A stretch of 64,000 nt of DNA, taken from positions 124,006,239 through 124,070,238 of the forward strand of contig NC_089493.1 in assembly GCF_036850765.1 (NCBI RefSeq), read 5' to 3'. Shown in pieces: positions 46,861-57,389 of the stretch (its first letter is position 1; each line of letters begins with the position of its first letter). The notes under the pieces are model-generated. The model ran no database searches. It saw only the letters and a program-made list of their open reading frames with translations, and had not been told where the DNA came from. This stretch comes from Saccopteryx bilineata (taxonomy: Eukaryota > Chordata > Mammalia > Chiroptera > Emballonuridae). The translations under genes and the position numbers were made by a program.

Positions 46861-47335
46861 AACACATAACTTTTGATTAAAGTAATTTTCAAATTACATT
46901 ACCAAGACTTCTCACAGATCAGTAAAGACCAGGATACAGAAAAGAGAAGGGATAAACTAGAAAAAAAATGAGTCTAGTATTTACTTCTCAAAATAGAATG
47001 TTGGGCAATGGAGATAGGAAAATATGACACCAGAGGAAGAACAATGCTCAACGAGAGAAATATGACAAAAAATAGAGTAAATATTTTTAATATATTCCTC
47101 ATCCAAAATAATTGAGTGCCGACCTTAAAAATTTTTATAATAAATTCTAAAAATTAATGATATGAATTTCTCAGGTTATTATAAAAAAGAAAAAGTGAAG
47201 ATAATTCTAATTACTGAAAATTCTGACCACTTATATGGTAACTACAAAATGGACCTTTAAAATAGTTACTAAAGATGTATGGGTTAAATCCATGTTCTAT
47301 TTCATTTTTTTTTTTTTTAATGTAGTAATGCAAAC

Positions 47336-47382
47336 CTTAGCAGCATAAATCAGCTTCTTCAAAGCTCCTTTTGGTTGATTAT
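47336..47382 (-). CDS. MIA2: MIA2 exon (47 bp)
   Basis: Acceptor TTACAATAG|AT, donor GCTAAG|GTTTGC. It encodes NQPKGALKKLIYAAK plus the end of an Asp codon. The donor lacks the usual purine/AG consensus after GT. Confidence 0.95.
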
Positions 47383-48270
47383 CTATTGTAAAAAACAAAA
47401 ACATAATAAATTACAAAAGAAAATGCACTGCCAAGAGACAAACAAATGATTTTACTAATTCACTCAACTAGAGCCTTATAATCCCTCTTCTTGCTACAAT
47501 AATGAATTTGATATAAGGCAGAATGGCCTTAGACCTGCTCCCAGAAGTTAAACAATAAAAGAACTTGGTAGTACTATAACAGCAATTAATAAGGGTCTTC
47601 ACTATTAACTCCAAGAACAGAGTTACAAGTATTTAGTATTCACTTAAATATAGTCCCAGTCTCAACTATTCTTGGATTCCTTCATCATACAAAATATGAG
47701 TAGAATTATACTCCAAATTAAAATAATACTAAACAAGCATGAGTTTTCTCATTAGGAAAAGAATATTTCTTACAAAATAAAGCAGAAGTAAAAAAAAAAA
47801 AAAAAGCACAAACAAAACTGTATTTATTTACTTTGGAAGTATAAGTTTCCTCCAATGCATTATTTTTATCATCAAAGAAATTTATTTAAAAATCCTATCG
47901 TCTCCTTAATAAATCTGTTAATTATGTAGGTGTGAAGAGAGAGAAAAGGGAAAAGACACAAAAGTCAGAAGAACTATCAGGGGAAACTAGGTGAAAGCTA
48001 CATAAGATGTCTAGGTACTCTTTTGCAACTTCCTATGAATCTATAATTGTGTCAAAATACAAAAGATTTTTTTTTAAGTCAAAGGAATTAGCTGAGAATA
48101 CAGTGAGCAACTGTAGTGAACTTTTTTCCTGATTTTACAGACTGCAACCAACAACAGCAATAACAATTTGGAATGGCCAAGTTTAAAGTACTATAACCCT
48201 CTGAACTATCTAAATAAAACAACACAAAAAGTATCCTGAGGTATTTATTTATATAATGCTCATTTTTCTT
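47383..48270. other. Intron sequence, nothing recognised
   Basis: AT-rich intron with short A runs. Confidence 0.5.
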
Positions 48271-48274
48271 TTTT

Positions 48275-48425
48275 TTATCTTTAACATCTTTATTGAGGTA
48301 TAATTGAAAAACCATAAAATGTAATCACTTAAAGTATATGGTTTAATGGTTTTCATTATGTTCAGAGAATTTCCTCACCTCAGAAAGAAACCCTTTACCA
48401 TCACCACCCAACACTTCCTGCACCC
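48275..48425 (-). mobile_element. Old L1 3' end fragment, antisense
   Basis: 'tttattgaggtataattgaa' followed by 'ccatcaccacccaaca' is the reverse complement of an old L1M-type 3' end. Confidence 0.75.
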
Positions 48426-48774
48426 AGCCCGCAGCCTTATAATGCTCATTTTTCAAAGTACTCATCCAAACATTTTATTAGCTTGCAGTACAGGAGGAAA
48501 CAGACATTAAAATGATTATGAAACAATGTGAAACTTGTTGTAATGATGATACATACAATATATAAAAAGAACAGAGGGAAGGAGGCTGTAAATCTGTCTG
48601 AGGAGTTAGAGAAAGATTTTGTGAAAAGGCAATATTTTGTGGAAGGATAACTGTAAGGGACAGTGAGAAATGACAAAGTATCAGAGAAAGATGAACAAGA
48701 CAGACCAAAGCACAAGGTTATAAAGAACATTGTGCACATGGGGAACTAAAAGGACATACAATGTCATTTAATAC

Positions 48775-48892
48775 CTAAGAGTGCACCATTTTCTGAATCA
48801 CTCTTCATTTTCAAATCTAAGTTATCATCCGTTAAGTCTTCTCCAAGCAAAGCAGTCCAATCTTGCATCTTTAACAAGCGTTCAGTCAGAGA
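48775..48892 (-). CDS. MIA2: MIA2 exon
   Basis: Acceptor TGTCAAG|TC, donor CTCTTAG|GTATTA. It encodes [20 protein letters not shown] then [19 protein letters not shown]. It matches human with one fewer Asp in the DDD run. Confidence 0.96.
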
Positions 48893-48987
48893 CTTGACAT
48901 TTAGCAAACGAGACAAAAAAGAGAGGGTGATGCTTCATGCTAATAATTTACAACTTGTGAATGTATACTTATAGTCTAAAAATCAGG

Positions 48988-49390
48988 CCCTGGCCGGTTG
49001 GCTCAGCGGTAGAGCGTCGGCCTGGCGTGCGGGGAACCCGGGTTCGATTCCCGGCCAGGGCACACAGGAGAAGCGCCCATTTGCTTCTCCACCCCCCCCC
49101 CTTCCTCTCTGTCTCTCTCTTCCCCTCCCGCAGCCAAGGCTCCATTGGAGCAAAGATGGCCCGGGCGCTGGGGATGACTCCTTGGCCTCTGCCCCGGGCG
49201 CTAGAGTGGCTCTGGTCGCGGCAGAGCGACGCCCCGGAGGGGCAGAGCATCGCCCCCTGGTGGGCAGAGCATCGCCCCTGGTGGGCGTGCCGGGTGGATC
49301 CCGGTCGGGCGCATGCGGGAGTCTGTCTGACTGTCTCTCCCCATTTCCAGCTTTAGAAAAATACAAAAATAAATAAATAAATAAATAAAT
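48988..49390 (+). mobile_element. SINE subfamily A
   Basis: Full-length, little-diverged copy inserted within 100 bp of the exon above, on the upstream (acceptor) side. aaaaatca flanks. CTCF-like core at 49249-49263. Confidence 0.94.
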
Positions 49391-49409
49391 ATAAATAAAT
49401 AAAAATCAG

Positions 49410-50720
49410 TGCACATAAATAACAGTACATAAGCTCTGGTAATGAGATATATACATGCTCTGAAAAACCTAACTTTATTGGCTACTAAATTCTGAATGTT
49501 AAAAACAAAAGCTGTTTATTCCTAAATCAAATACAATTCTTGATAACGGCCCATCTTTACTAAATATTATCACATGACTATAAAGTGACAAAATATTTTC
49601 TTATATGACATTTTTCACATGTCACAAGTAAGAGTGGTCATTAATATGTGAGTAAATTTTGTGTGAAGTCAAATCTATAAGCAAGGTACATGATATACAA
49701 AAAGATTAGATTTCACAGATTCAATTTATTAAAGTAAACAACTAGCTGATTCAACTGATATAAAGAAAAAAATTTATAAAAGTGAATCTGAATTGGAGCT
49801 TCAAAGGTTTTCCAACAGTACTTTTTTGCATTTTCTTGAATGAATATTTTCTAGCACCATAGATAAAAAATGTGCCATCTATGTATTTCTGTGGAAGGGC
49901 CCACCTAAACACCCACTCTGCACTACGAGTTCCACATTTCAACCAGCTCTCTCTAGAGAGATCCAACATAAATAGCACGGCCTACCACTTTGAGCAGAGT
50001 TTGGGATTATCATCTCAATCCTGTTTTGTTTAGGAAGAATTCCAAGTCCTTTAGTAGAGTGAATTTAGGGAAAAAAAATAAAAAATATGCCAAATTATGA
50101 ATACAACTCCTAAAGATGGAATCTTGAAAACAGTCTTAGTAGTAACATAAACAAACAAAACATATAGCTTTCAAGACAATAACATCCACTTCCCTGTGTA
50201 GATTATAGCATGTAAGTTTTGTACACCTGAGTATCTGTTTCCAGCTTGGAAGCTTAAGATTTAAACAAGTAGGCAGAAAGGAGTGTAGAAGAAGGAGACA
50301 AGTTTCAATTACATTTATTCTTTAAAAGTTATTCATCTCTGTAAAAGTACATATACCAGCTAACCCCAGTATTAAAGATATTCAGCCAATACATTTAACT
50401 TCATCTGTCCATTTTCTAAAATTCTTTCCAACCTCTTATCAACAGATGGAAGTAAAGGCAAAGGTAAAATCCATTATTCTTTTTCTTTCTTAATTAAATA
50501 CCTATGCTAAAATAAGGAGAGGAGTAAAGGAACAACTGTAATGTTGACATTTGGCAGCAAGAATGACAATACTGGTACAAATTTAAATGTATGCTAAAAA
50601 GTACACATCCGCAAATTGGCAAAATAATCGAAATAAAAGCTGCTTAAGACAAAATTTTTCACATTTCAGAGTTACTATCAAATTCTAGCTGACTCAGTCA
50701 TTAAAATCAGCAGGGCCATT
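49410..50720. other. Intron sequence; one unexplained open frame
   Basis: Mostly unassigned. On the minus strand 49751-49978 is open for 75 codons (contains ESWLKCGTRSAEWVFRW); it lacks splice evidence and I do not recognise it. Confidence 0.4.
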
Positions 50721-50723
50721 TAC

Positions 50724-50846
50724 CTTGATCTGATTTTCTTTATCACATAGAATTTGTTTTACATATACTTTGGAGTCTTCAAATGTTACTTTTTGTTTAT
50801 TAAGTTCACTCACATGTTCTTTCCATTCTTCAGTTTCTTGTAAAAG
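50724..50846 (-). CDS. MIA2: MIA2 exon, coiled coil
   Basis: Acceptor GGATTTCAG|CT, donor ATCAAG|GTAAAT. It encodes [18 protein letters not shown] then [20 protein letters not shown] and QIK. Phase 0 both sides. Confidence 0.97.
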
Positions 50847-51224
50847 CTGAAATCCAAACCCCACCGAAAAAAAAACCACATCATATTTACTTATATAATT
50901 AAGTATATCATTAATACGTATTATACAAATACATTGTGTGTTTATTGCTGAGAAAAGAGAAAGAGAAGAAAGGAGGGAATGAAGGGAGAAGAAGGGATAG
51001 AAGCAGGAAAGAAATAGTGGGCTCCTATCAGCAAAGAACTTCCAAAAGAGTGGTAATGTAAAATAACAGATACTTAAACAGTCTTCAACTGATTAACATG
51101 ATTAATTTGTATCAAATAAAAAGTTTTCTGAGATATACATATATGTCAGATTTGGTCATTCCTTACCACTCCTTATATTCCATATAACATACCATCCTAC
51201 TTGTATTAAAAATTATCCTACACA

Positions 51225-51408
51225 GCCTGACCTGTGGTGGCGCAGTGGATAAAGCATCAACCTGGAGGTGCTGAGGTCGCCGGTTCAAAACCCTGGGCTT
51301 GCCTGGTCAGGGCACATATGGGAGTTGATGCTTCCAGCTCCTCCCCCCTTCTCTCTCTCTGTTTCTCTCTCTCCCTCTCTCTCTCCTCTCCAAAAATGAA
51401 TAAATAAA

Positions 51409-51447
<39 letters not shown>

Positions 51448-51481
51448 AACCCAAAACAAATAAACAAAAAACTCAATAAAT

Positions 51482-51510
<29 letters not shown>
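51225..51510 (+). mobile_element. SINE subfamily B with two-part poly(A) tail
   Basis: Head GCCTGACCTGTGGTGGCGCA. The SINE body ends near 51410, then about 35 A, then ~44 bp of other sequence, then about 26 A. aaaaattatcctacaca flanks the whole unit (upstream copy about 51208-51224, downstream about 51511-51527). Confidence 0.92.
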
Positions 51511-51515
<5 letters not shown>

Positions 51516-51665
51516 TTATCCTACACAAAAGAAATACAAAAGGACATATAGGAGATTGTTTTCCTCTTGTGGTCTCCAGAAGCACTTGCCCTTCTCATGG
51601 GTCAGTCATCAGTATGCTCAGAAGATATATAAATACAAGTTGAAAAGTCTCTATACAGTACAAAC

Positions 51666-51770
51666 CTGTTTCTGGCTTTCCTGAAGTTGAGAATTTTCAC
51701 TCAAAACATCTTTAATAGCTACCTTAAGTCGTTTTTCATTCATTTGAAATATTTTGAAGGTTGTTTTGGT
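51666..51770 (-). CDS. MIA2: MIA2 exon, coiled coil
   Basis: Acceptor TTACTTAG|AC, donor AAACAG|GTTTGT. It encodes TKTTFKIFQMNEKRLKVAIK then DVLSENSQLQESQKQ. Confidence 0.97.
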
Positions 51771-51889
51771 CTAAGTAAAAAACAACATACCAAGTTTATA
51801 ACCATCAGTTTAACAGAATAGCTCTTTTTTAAACATATTCTTTCAAACATGGAATTAAAGTAAAAAACATGTCAATATTAATAGAAGAG

Positions 51890-52165
51890 ACAGCATAATA
51901 CAGCGGAAAAAACTCTGGCCTAGAATCATAATCTAGTCATGGCTCCAACACTAACTTGCCATGTGACTTCGAACATTGATTTAACCTCTTATAACCCTAA
52001 ATGTCCTATGCAGCAAGTTTAGTTAACTTTTTATTATCTGCCTGTCTTACCAGAATTTAAACTCCATGAGAGTTTTCCTCTCTTTTTGTCTACTAATGTA
52101 AGTGCCAATCACCTTCAGCAACGACCAGTACATAGCACTTCCTCAATAAGTATTTATCCAATAAA
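51890..52165 (+). repeat. MIR
   Basis: 'gcataatacagcggaaaa', 'cttgccatgtgacttcg' and 'ttaacctcttataaccc' follow the MIR core, then 'taaactccatgagagt' and 'cacttcctcaataagtattta' the 3' end. Confidence 0.75.
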
Positions 52166-52221
52166 AAAATAAAATTTCCTGAGATACCTTGCATAAAAAT
52201 ATACACTGTAAAAATGTATAC

Positions 52222-52485
52222 GCTAAGGTCCCAGGTTAGAAACTCCAAGGTCACCAGCTTGAGCATAGGATCATCAACCTAATGCCAAAGTTGCTGGCTT
52301 GAGCCCAAAGGTCACTGGTTGGAAGCCCAAGGTCGGTGGCCTGAGCAAGGGGTCACGCCTCGGCTTGAGGTGCCGCCTTCCCTGCCCACCCCCATCAAGG
52401 CACGTATGAGAAGCAATCAATGAAAAAGATCCAACTACGAGTTCACGCTTATCTCTCTCCCTTCTTGTATCTCTCTCTCACTTAA
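52222..52485 (+). mobile_element. SINE subfamily C, 5'-truncated
   Basis: It begins at 'ggtcccaggttagaaactcc' (B-box area), continues with the 'agcttgag' modules and ends in a CT run beside an (AT)n microsatellite (52486-52520). Confidence 0.82.
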
Positions 52486-52621
52486 CATATATATATATAT
52501 ATACATAATACATATATAGAAAAGATCCCTTTATCTCAAATTCTAATATCCTTTAATCATAAAATAATAAATTTAAAATGATTTTCAAAAGCAACAGATC
52601 TATTAGACTAATGCAACTTAC

Positions 52622-52693
52622 TTCAGCTACCTGTGATTTGAGTAATTTTGATTCGTCTTCTAAGGACTGTATTCTTTTTGAAATATCCACCAT
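52622..52693 (-). CDS. MIA2: MIA2 exon, coiled coil
   Basis: Acceptor CTTTTCAG|AT, donor GCTGAA|GTAAGT. It encodes MVDISKRIQSLEDESKLL then KSQVAE. A competing GT inside (CAG|GTAGCT) would drop VAE; the homologous family sequence supports the downstream site. Confidence 0.95.
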
Positions 52694-53074
52694 CTGAAAA
52701 GTTGGTATCAATTAATAAAGTCCTTCAGTTTCCAAAATGCCATATACATTAGATATACTGTTAACCTAAAAGGTTTTCCTCAAAAAGCTGAGGGTTCAAA
52801 TTAAGAAAACTTCTCAGCCATTTGCATAAAGGATTTTACATTAAAGTTACATAATGGTATTTTATCTCACCTTAAATTTCATGACATTTAAGCTACATAG
52901 CCTCCAAAAGTCCACTAATATCATATCTTACTAATTGATCTCACAGACAAGATCTTCCTTAAGAAAGATTTTAAAATAGAATAACAAAGGAAAGTTAAAA
53001 TGTGCTTAACATACCTTTTGAGTGATAAAGTAAAATCTATATATGTAATCATTCAAATTAAATTTAAGTAGCTA

Positions 53075-53200
53075 TGCCTGACCTGTGGTGGTGCAGTGGG
53101 ATAAAGGGTCGACCTGGAACAACTGAGGTCACCAGTTCGAAACCCTGGGCTTGCCTGGTCAAGGCACATATGGGAGTTGATATGTGCTCCTGCTCCTCCC

Positions 53201-53231
<31 letters not shown>

Positions 53232-53299
53232 CCACTCCCTCCCTTTCTCTTTCTCTCTCTCTTTCCTCTCTGAAAACTGAATAAAATCTTTAAAAAAAA
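53075..53299 (+). mobile_element. SINE subfamily B
   Basis: Head 'gcctgacctgtggtggtgca', a long CT repeat; 15-bp duplication aaatttaagtagcta on both sides. Confidence 0.92.
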
Positions 53300-53477
53300 A
53301 AATTTAAGTAGCTACTTCCACAGAGCATATAAAAATTTCTATAAGAATATGCAAGAAATTTAACATAACAGTAACCTCTAGCAAATGAAAAGAGATAGTG
53401 GATCTGAAAATCTTTACTCTCCACTTTATAGCCTTCTGCATTCTTTAAATTTTTTACAGTGTATGCAATACTTTAAA

Positions 53478-53750
53478 CTAGCAATTTTCAACCAGTATGC
53501 CGCAAGCATTTTTAAACCATGCAATAATGACTGTTTAGTTGGGGCACTGACTTCTTTCTCTAAGGACTGTCAAATACATAATAAAAAACTGACAACAGCC
53601 AACACAACAACAGCTGTCCAGTGTGAATGAATCAAATTATACCAATTTTTTTGTCAGATCAGCAAAACAGAGAATATATTTCTTGTTGTCTACAGAATTT
53701 TAGTAATTTGTTTATGTGTACCAAGACATGAAAAAGGTTGAAAATCACTG
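53478..53750. mobile_element. hAT element related to that at 44407
   Basis: It starts '..GCAATTTTCAACCAGT' and ends 'GGTTGAAAATCACTG', with an inner 'ggggcactgac' as in 44407-44598. The left terminus has drifted. Confidence 0.75.
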
Positions 53751-53823
53751 CATTACATACCATAATTTTAAAAAATGCATTTCTTTCTTTTACCTACAGT
53801 TTCCTCAAGCACAGAAGCCTTAC

Positions 53824-53934
53824 CAGTTCATCTTGTTCAGAATGTTTAGATTTCTCTTCCTTTAACTCTCTTTCTAGAGAAAGTATTTCATCCTCAAATT
53901 CAGATTTGGAACTCTGCAGCTTTTCACAGATTGC
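53824..53934 (-). CDS. MIA2: MIA2 exon, coiled coil
   Basis: Acceptor CTCTTTTAG|GC, donor GAACTG|GTAAGG. It encodes [20 protein letters not shown] then [17 protein letters not shown]. Confidence 0.97.
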
Positions 53935-54086
53935 CTAAAAGAGGAAGCCAACTTGATAAGATAGACCTAGGAGTTTTTGGTTGGGATAAATCAGATAAGT
54001 ATAACAAAACAGATATTCTCTAAGTTAAATAAGTTTAATTTACATATTTGTTCATTTTTGTAACATTGAAATAATAGCAATTCCAG

Positions 54087-54289
54087 CAGGGGTCAGCAAA
54101 CTTTTTCTATAAAGAGCCAGAGAGCTAATGTTCTGGGCTTACAGGCCAGGCAGTCTCTGATCCAGCTACTAAACTATGCTTATGTAATGAGAAAGCAAAG
54201 ACAATTCGTAATGAATGGGCATGGCTGTGTGCCAAATTTTATTTACAAAAACAGGTGGAAAGCTCAGTCTAGTTTGTCAACATCTGCCC
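54087..54289 (+). mobile_element. MER20 (ancient eutherian hAT-Charlie)
   Basis: CAGGGGTCAGCAAACTTTTT start, 'gggcatggctgtgtgcc' and 'tttatttacaaaaacagg' landmarks and a decayed right end 'tagtttgtcaacatctgcc' fit MER20. Confidence 0.88.
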
Positions 54290-54599
54290 TAAAGCATTTA
54301 AAAAGCAAAAATGAGAAATAAATCCAATGTAATAAAATCAAAGGCATAATAAAATAAAAAATAAATTAAAAAACAATCAAGATTATTTCATAATAATCCA
54401 CATTGAATTAAAACATATTTTCTGTGACCTTCTAAATTTAAACTGATTGGTTATTCCAACTGGATATTAAATACAGTAAACATACCTGTGCTATTTGTGA
54501 TCCTTCAACAAACTTGTTAAAAAATAAATAAACCAAAAATTCAAAGAATGTAATGTAGGCCAAAATAAAAGCAGAACAAATACATACTTACTGTAGTCA

Positions 54600-55228
54600 T
54601 TAAAAACAGTATTTATATCTATTTCCCCTAATTTGACTAATTCATTATATTCTTACTTGAATCAAAATTACTATTGTTTTGATTTTTATCTACAGATTCA
54701 ACTATCAAATTTTCTAGTTGTATCATTAGTTTATATTCAATTATATTTATCAATATTAAAAATAAACATTTTTTTAAATTGCTAAAATTTGAGAAAAACT
54801 TCTGAAATGTTCATTTTAAAGTAAAAATTCAGCTAACCTCACTGCTAGATTTAGTAAATTCAATGTCTTGAGAATAAACAGGTGTTCTATTTTGTCCACA
54901 ATACCACCAAGCTTAAGTAAATAAATGCCTTTGCCCTCCAGTTTTTGCTCTTCTTTAAGCATAAATGCCCATTAAAAATATTTTAGACTAATAAATTACA
55001 TCTAGAATAACAGTTAAAAGATAGTCAACAAATCAAATATTACAATTTCAACAAGTTCTTGAGGATATTAATTGGTAACAAATAAAGAAATAAAAAATTA
55101 AGAAATTGATTTCATTTGGAATTCAATTTGTAACTTCAACTTCAGACTCTAGTAAGAAATGCTGAATCACGACAGACCTTCTGATATCTACAGACATCAT
55201 GACTGAGAACTGACAAGTTGGACTTACT
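54600..55228. repeat. Intronic duplication, copy 1
   Basis: This ~629 bp is almost identical to 58403-59034 in the same orientation. Differences are point changes and small indels, such as a 5-base loss beside 'aaatcaaat'. It contains no SINE. Confidence 0.95.
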
Positions 55229-55319
55229 GAACATGTAGAACACAGGTAGAAAATCTATTGTGTTCTACTCTTTATAACACTTCCATCTAAAAACAGTAAG
55301 GCACTCCCATTACCTAGGG

Positions 55320-55532
55320 CAGTGGTCAGCAAACTCATTAGTCAACAGAGCCAAATATCAACAGTACAACAATTGAAATTTCTTTTGAGAGCCAAATTTT
55401 TTAAACTTAAACTATATAGGTAGGTTCATTCCTTATTGAGGTAGCACCCACATGTGGTATTTTGTGGAAGAGCCACACTCAAGGGGCCAAAGAGCCGCAT
55501 GTGGCTCATGAGCCACGGTTTGCCAACCACTG
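55320..55532. mobile_element. Nonautonomous hAT element, 213 bp
   Basis: Starts CAGTGGTCAGCAAACTCA, ends GGTTTGCCAACCACTG. 8-bp duplication acctaggg / accttggg. Confidence 0.9.
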
Positions 55533-55978
55533 ACCTTGGGTAATCTCTTGGGAGTTTAGCCAGCAACAAACCTTCCTTCCTGTTTCCAAATCATACCTAA
55601 CTCAGAAGAGCTGACTATGCATAGCTCTCTCAAACTCTAAATTCAGTGATACCATGTTGACATCTTGAAGTTGATCACCGTCAGAGTAGTTATACAACAG
55701 AACTCAGCAAATGCTATAAATAAGGGCTTCTGCTTTTCAGATAGCCAGTTGTTAAATATTTACCAGCACACTCCTGCTGATAATACAGTGTGTCTGTAAA
55801 TTCATGGTGCACTTTTGACCGGTCACAGGAAAGCAACAAAAGACGACAGAAATGTGAAATCTGCACCAAATAAAAGGAAAACTCTCCCAGTTTCATACCT
55901 ATTCAGTGCAGTTCAATGTGGGCTCATGCACAGATTTTTTAGGGCTCCTTAGGTAGCTATCTTGTATAGCCTCTACAG

Positions 55979-56727
55979 CAGGGGTCCCCAAACTTTTTAC
56001 ACAGGGGGCCAGTTCACTGTCCCTCAGACCGTTGGAGGGCTGGACTATAAAAAAAACTATGAACGAATCCCTATGCACAATGCACATACCTTATTTTAAA
56101 GTAAAAAAACAAAACGGGAACAAATACAATATTTAAAATAAAGAACAAGTAAATTTAAATCAACAAACTGACCAGTATTTCTTTTTTTTTTTTTTTCTGA
56201 AGCTGGAAACGGGAGACAGTCAGACAGACTCCCGCATGCGTCCGACCGGGATCCACCCAGCACGCCCACCAGGGGGCGATGCTCTGCCCTCCGGGGGCAT
56301 CGCTCTGCCGCGAGCGACCAGAGCCACTCTAGCGCCTGGGGCAGAGGCCAAGGAGCCATCCCCAGCGCCCGGGCCATCTTTTGCTCCAATGGAGCCTTGG
56401 CTGCGGGAGGGGAAGAGAGAGACAGAGAGGAAGGAGGGGGAGGGGGTGGAGAAGCAAATGGGTGCTTCTCCTATGTGCCCTGGCCGGGAATCAAACCCGG
56501 GTCCCCCGCACACCAGGCCGACGCTCTACCGCTGAGCCAACCGGCCAAGGCCCTGACCAGTATTTCAATGGGAACTATGAGTCTGCTTTTGGCTAATGAA
56601 ATAGTCAATGTGTTCCTCTCGCTGACCACCAATGAAAGAGGTGCCCCTTCAGACAGTACGGCGAGGGCCGGATAAATGGCTTCAGGGGGCCGCATGTGGC
56701 CCGCGGGCCATAGTTTGGGGACCCCTG
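55979..56727. mobile_element. hAT element inside the Tc1/mariner transposase
   Basis: Starts CAGGGGTCCCCAAACTTT, ends AGTTTGGGGACCCCTG. Perfect 8-bp duplication ctctacag at 55971-55978 and 56728-56735. Without the SINE it would be about 365 bp; no coding capacity. Confidence 0.95.
56182..56552 (-). mobile_element. SINE subfamily A, antisense, inside the hAT element
   Basis: Perfect 14-bp duplication ctgaccagtatttc at 56168-56181 and 56553-56566. CTCF-like core at 56266-56280. Third level of a nest. Confidence 0.95.
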
Positions 56728-57389
56728 CTCTACAGACTCCTCACTGACTGATGGCCTACCAGAACAGGGTTTCTGGCTGGTTTCCTTCAACTGCTTATCC
56801 CACCGAGTAATGCTATTCCTATATGGTGGCACTTCGTTATAAACGCACCGATATTCATGTTCACTTTGGTCACGGATTTGAATTTAGCGAGCCACAGAAC
56901 ACACTGAACTTTCCTCTGTACCGTCCACATCTTGACTGGCATGGCCATGGGCTGCTCCGCTGTATACATGGTGTTACGTCATCATCTGCGTATGCACACA
57001 TGCTGCCACATCATCCTACAGAAACTGGGAGGGTTTTCCTTTTATTTGGTGCAGATTTCACATTTCTATTGTCTTTTGTTGCTTTCCTGTGACTGGTCAA
57101 AAGTGCACCATGACTTTATGGACACATTGTATATATAAATCTCTGCTCTAATTTCAGTCAGTTTCTAATATACAGGGGATGAAGTAAAGGCAAGCACTGC
57201 CACAATTTACATAATTTACTGTTACCCATTATTCCTAAATTTATAAAAATTAACTCTATTTTTATTTCTGGAGCAAAGTAAATCAAAAAGAAAAAAAATG
57301 GTCACCTTAATACATTTCTCAGGAATAAAGAATAAAGAGCTGCTAGGGTGCCCTAGATTCCAGTGAAATCTCACTCAAAACAAGTTGGT

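Larger units (their letters stand above)
55796..57129 (-). mobile_element. Tc1/mariner-type transposon with transposase remnant, nested insertions
   Basis: About 115-bp inverted termini (55796-55905 and 57015-57129) begin CAGTGTGTCTGTAAATTC and CAATGTGTCCATAAAGTC and are flanked by TA. On the minus strand the remaining sequence encodes the N-terminal helix-turn-helix part of a transposase (about 56969 down to 56740; NSITRWDKQLKET), resuming at about 55970-55900 (YLRSPKKSV) beyond the hAT insert. The catalytic part is missing. Confidence 0.85.
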
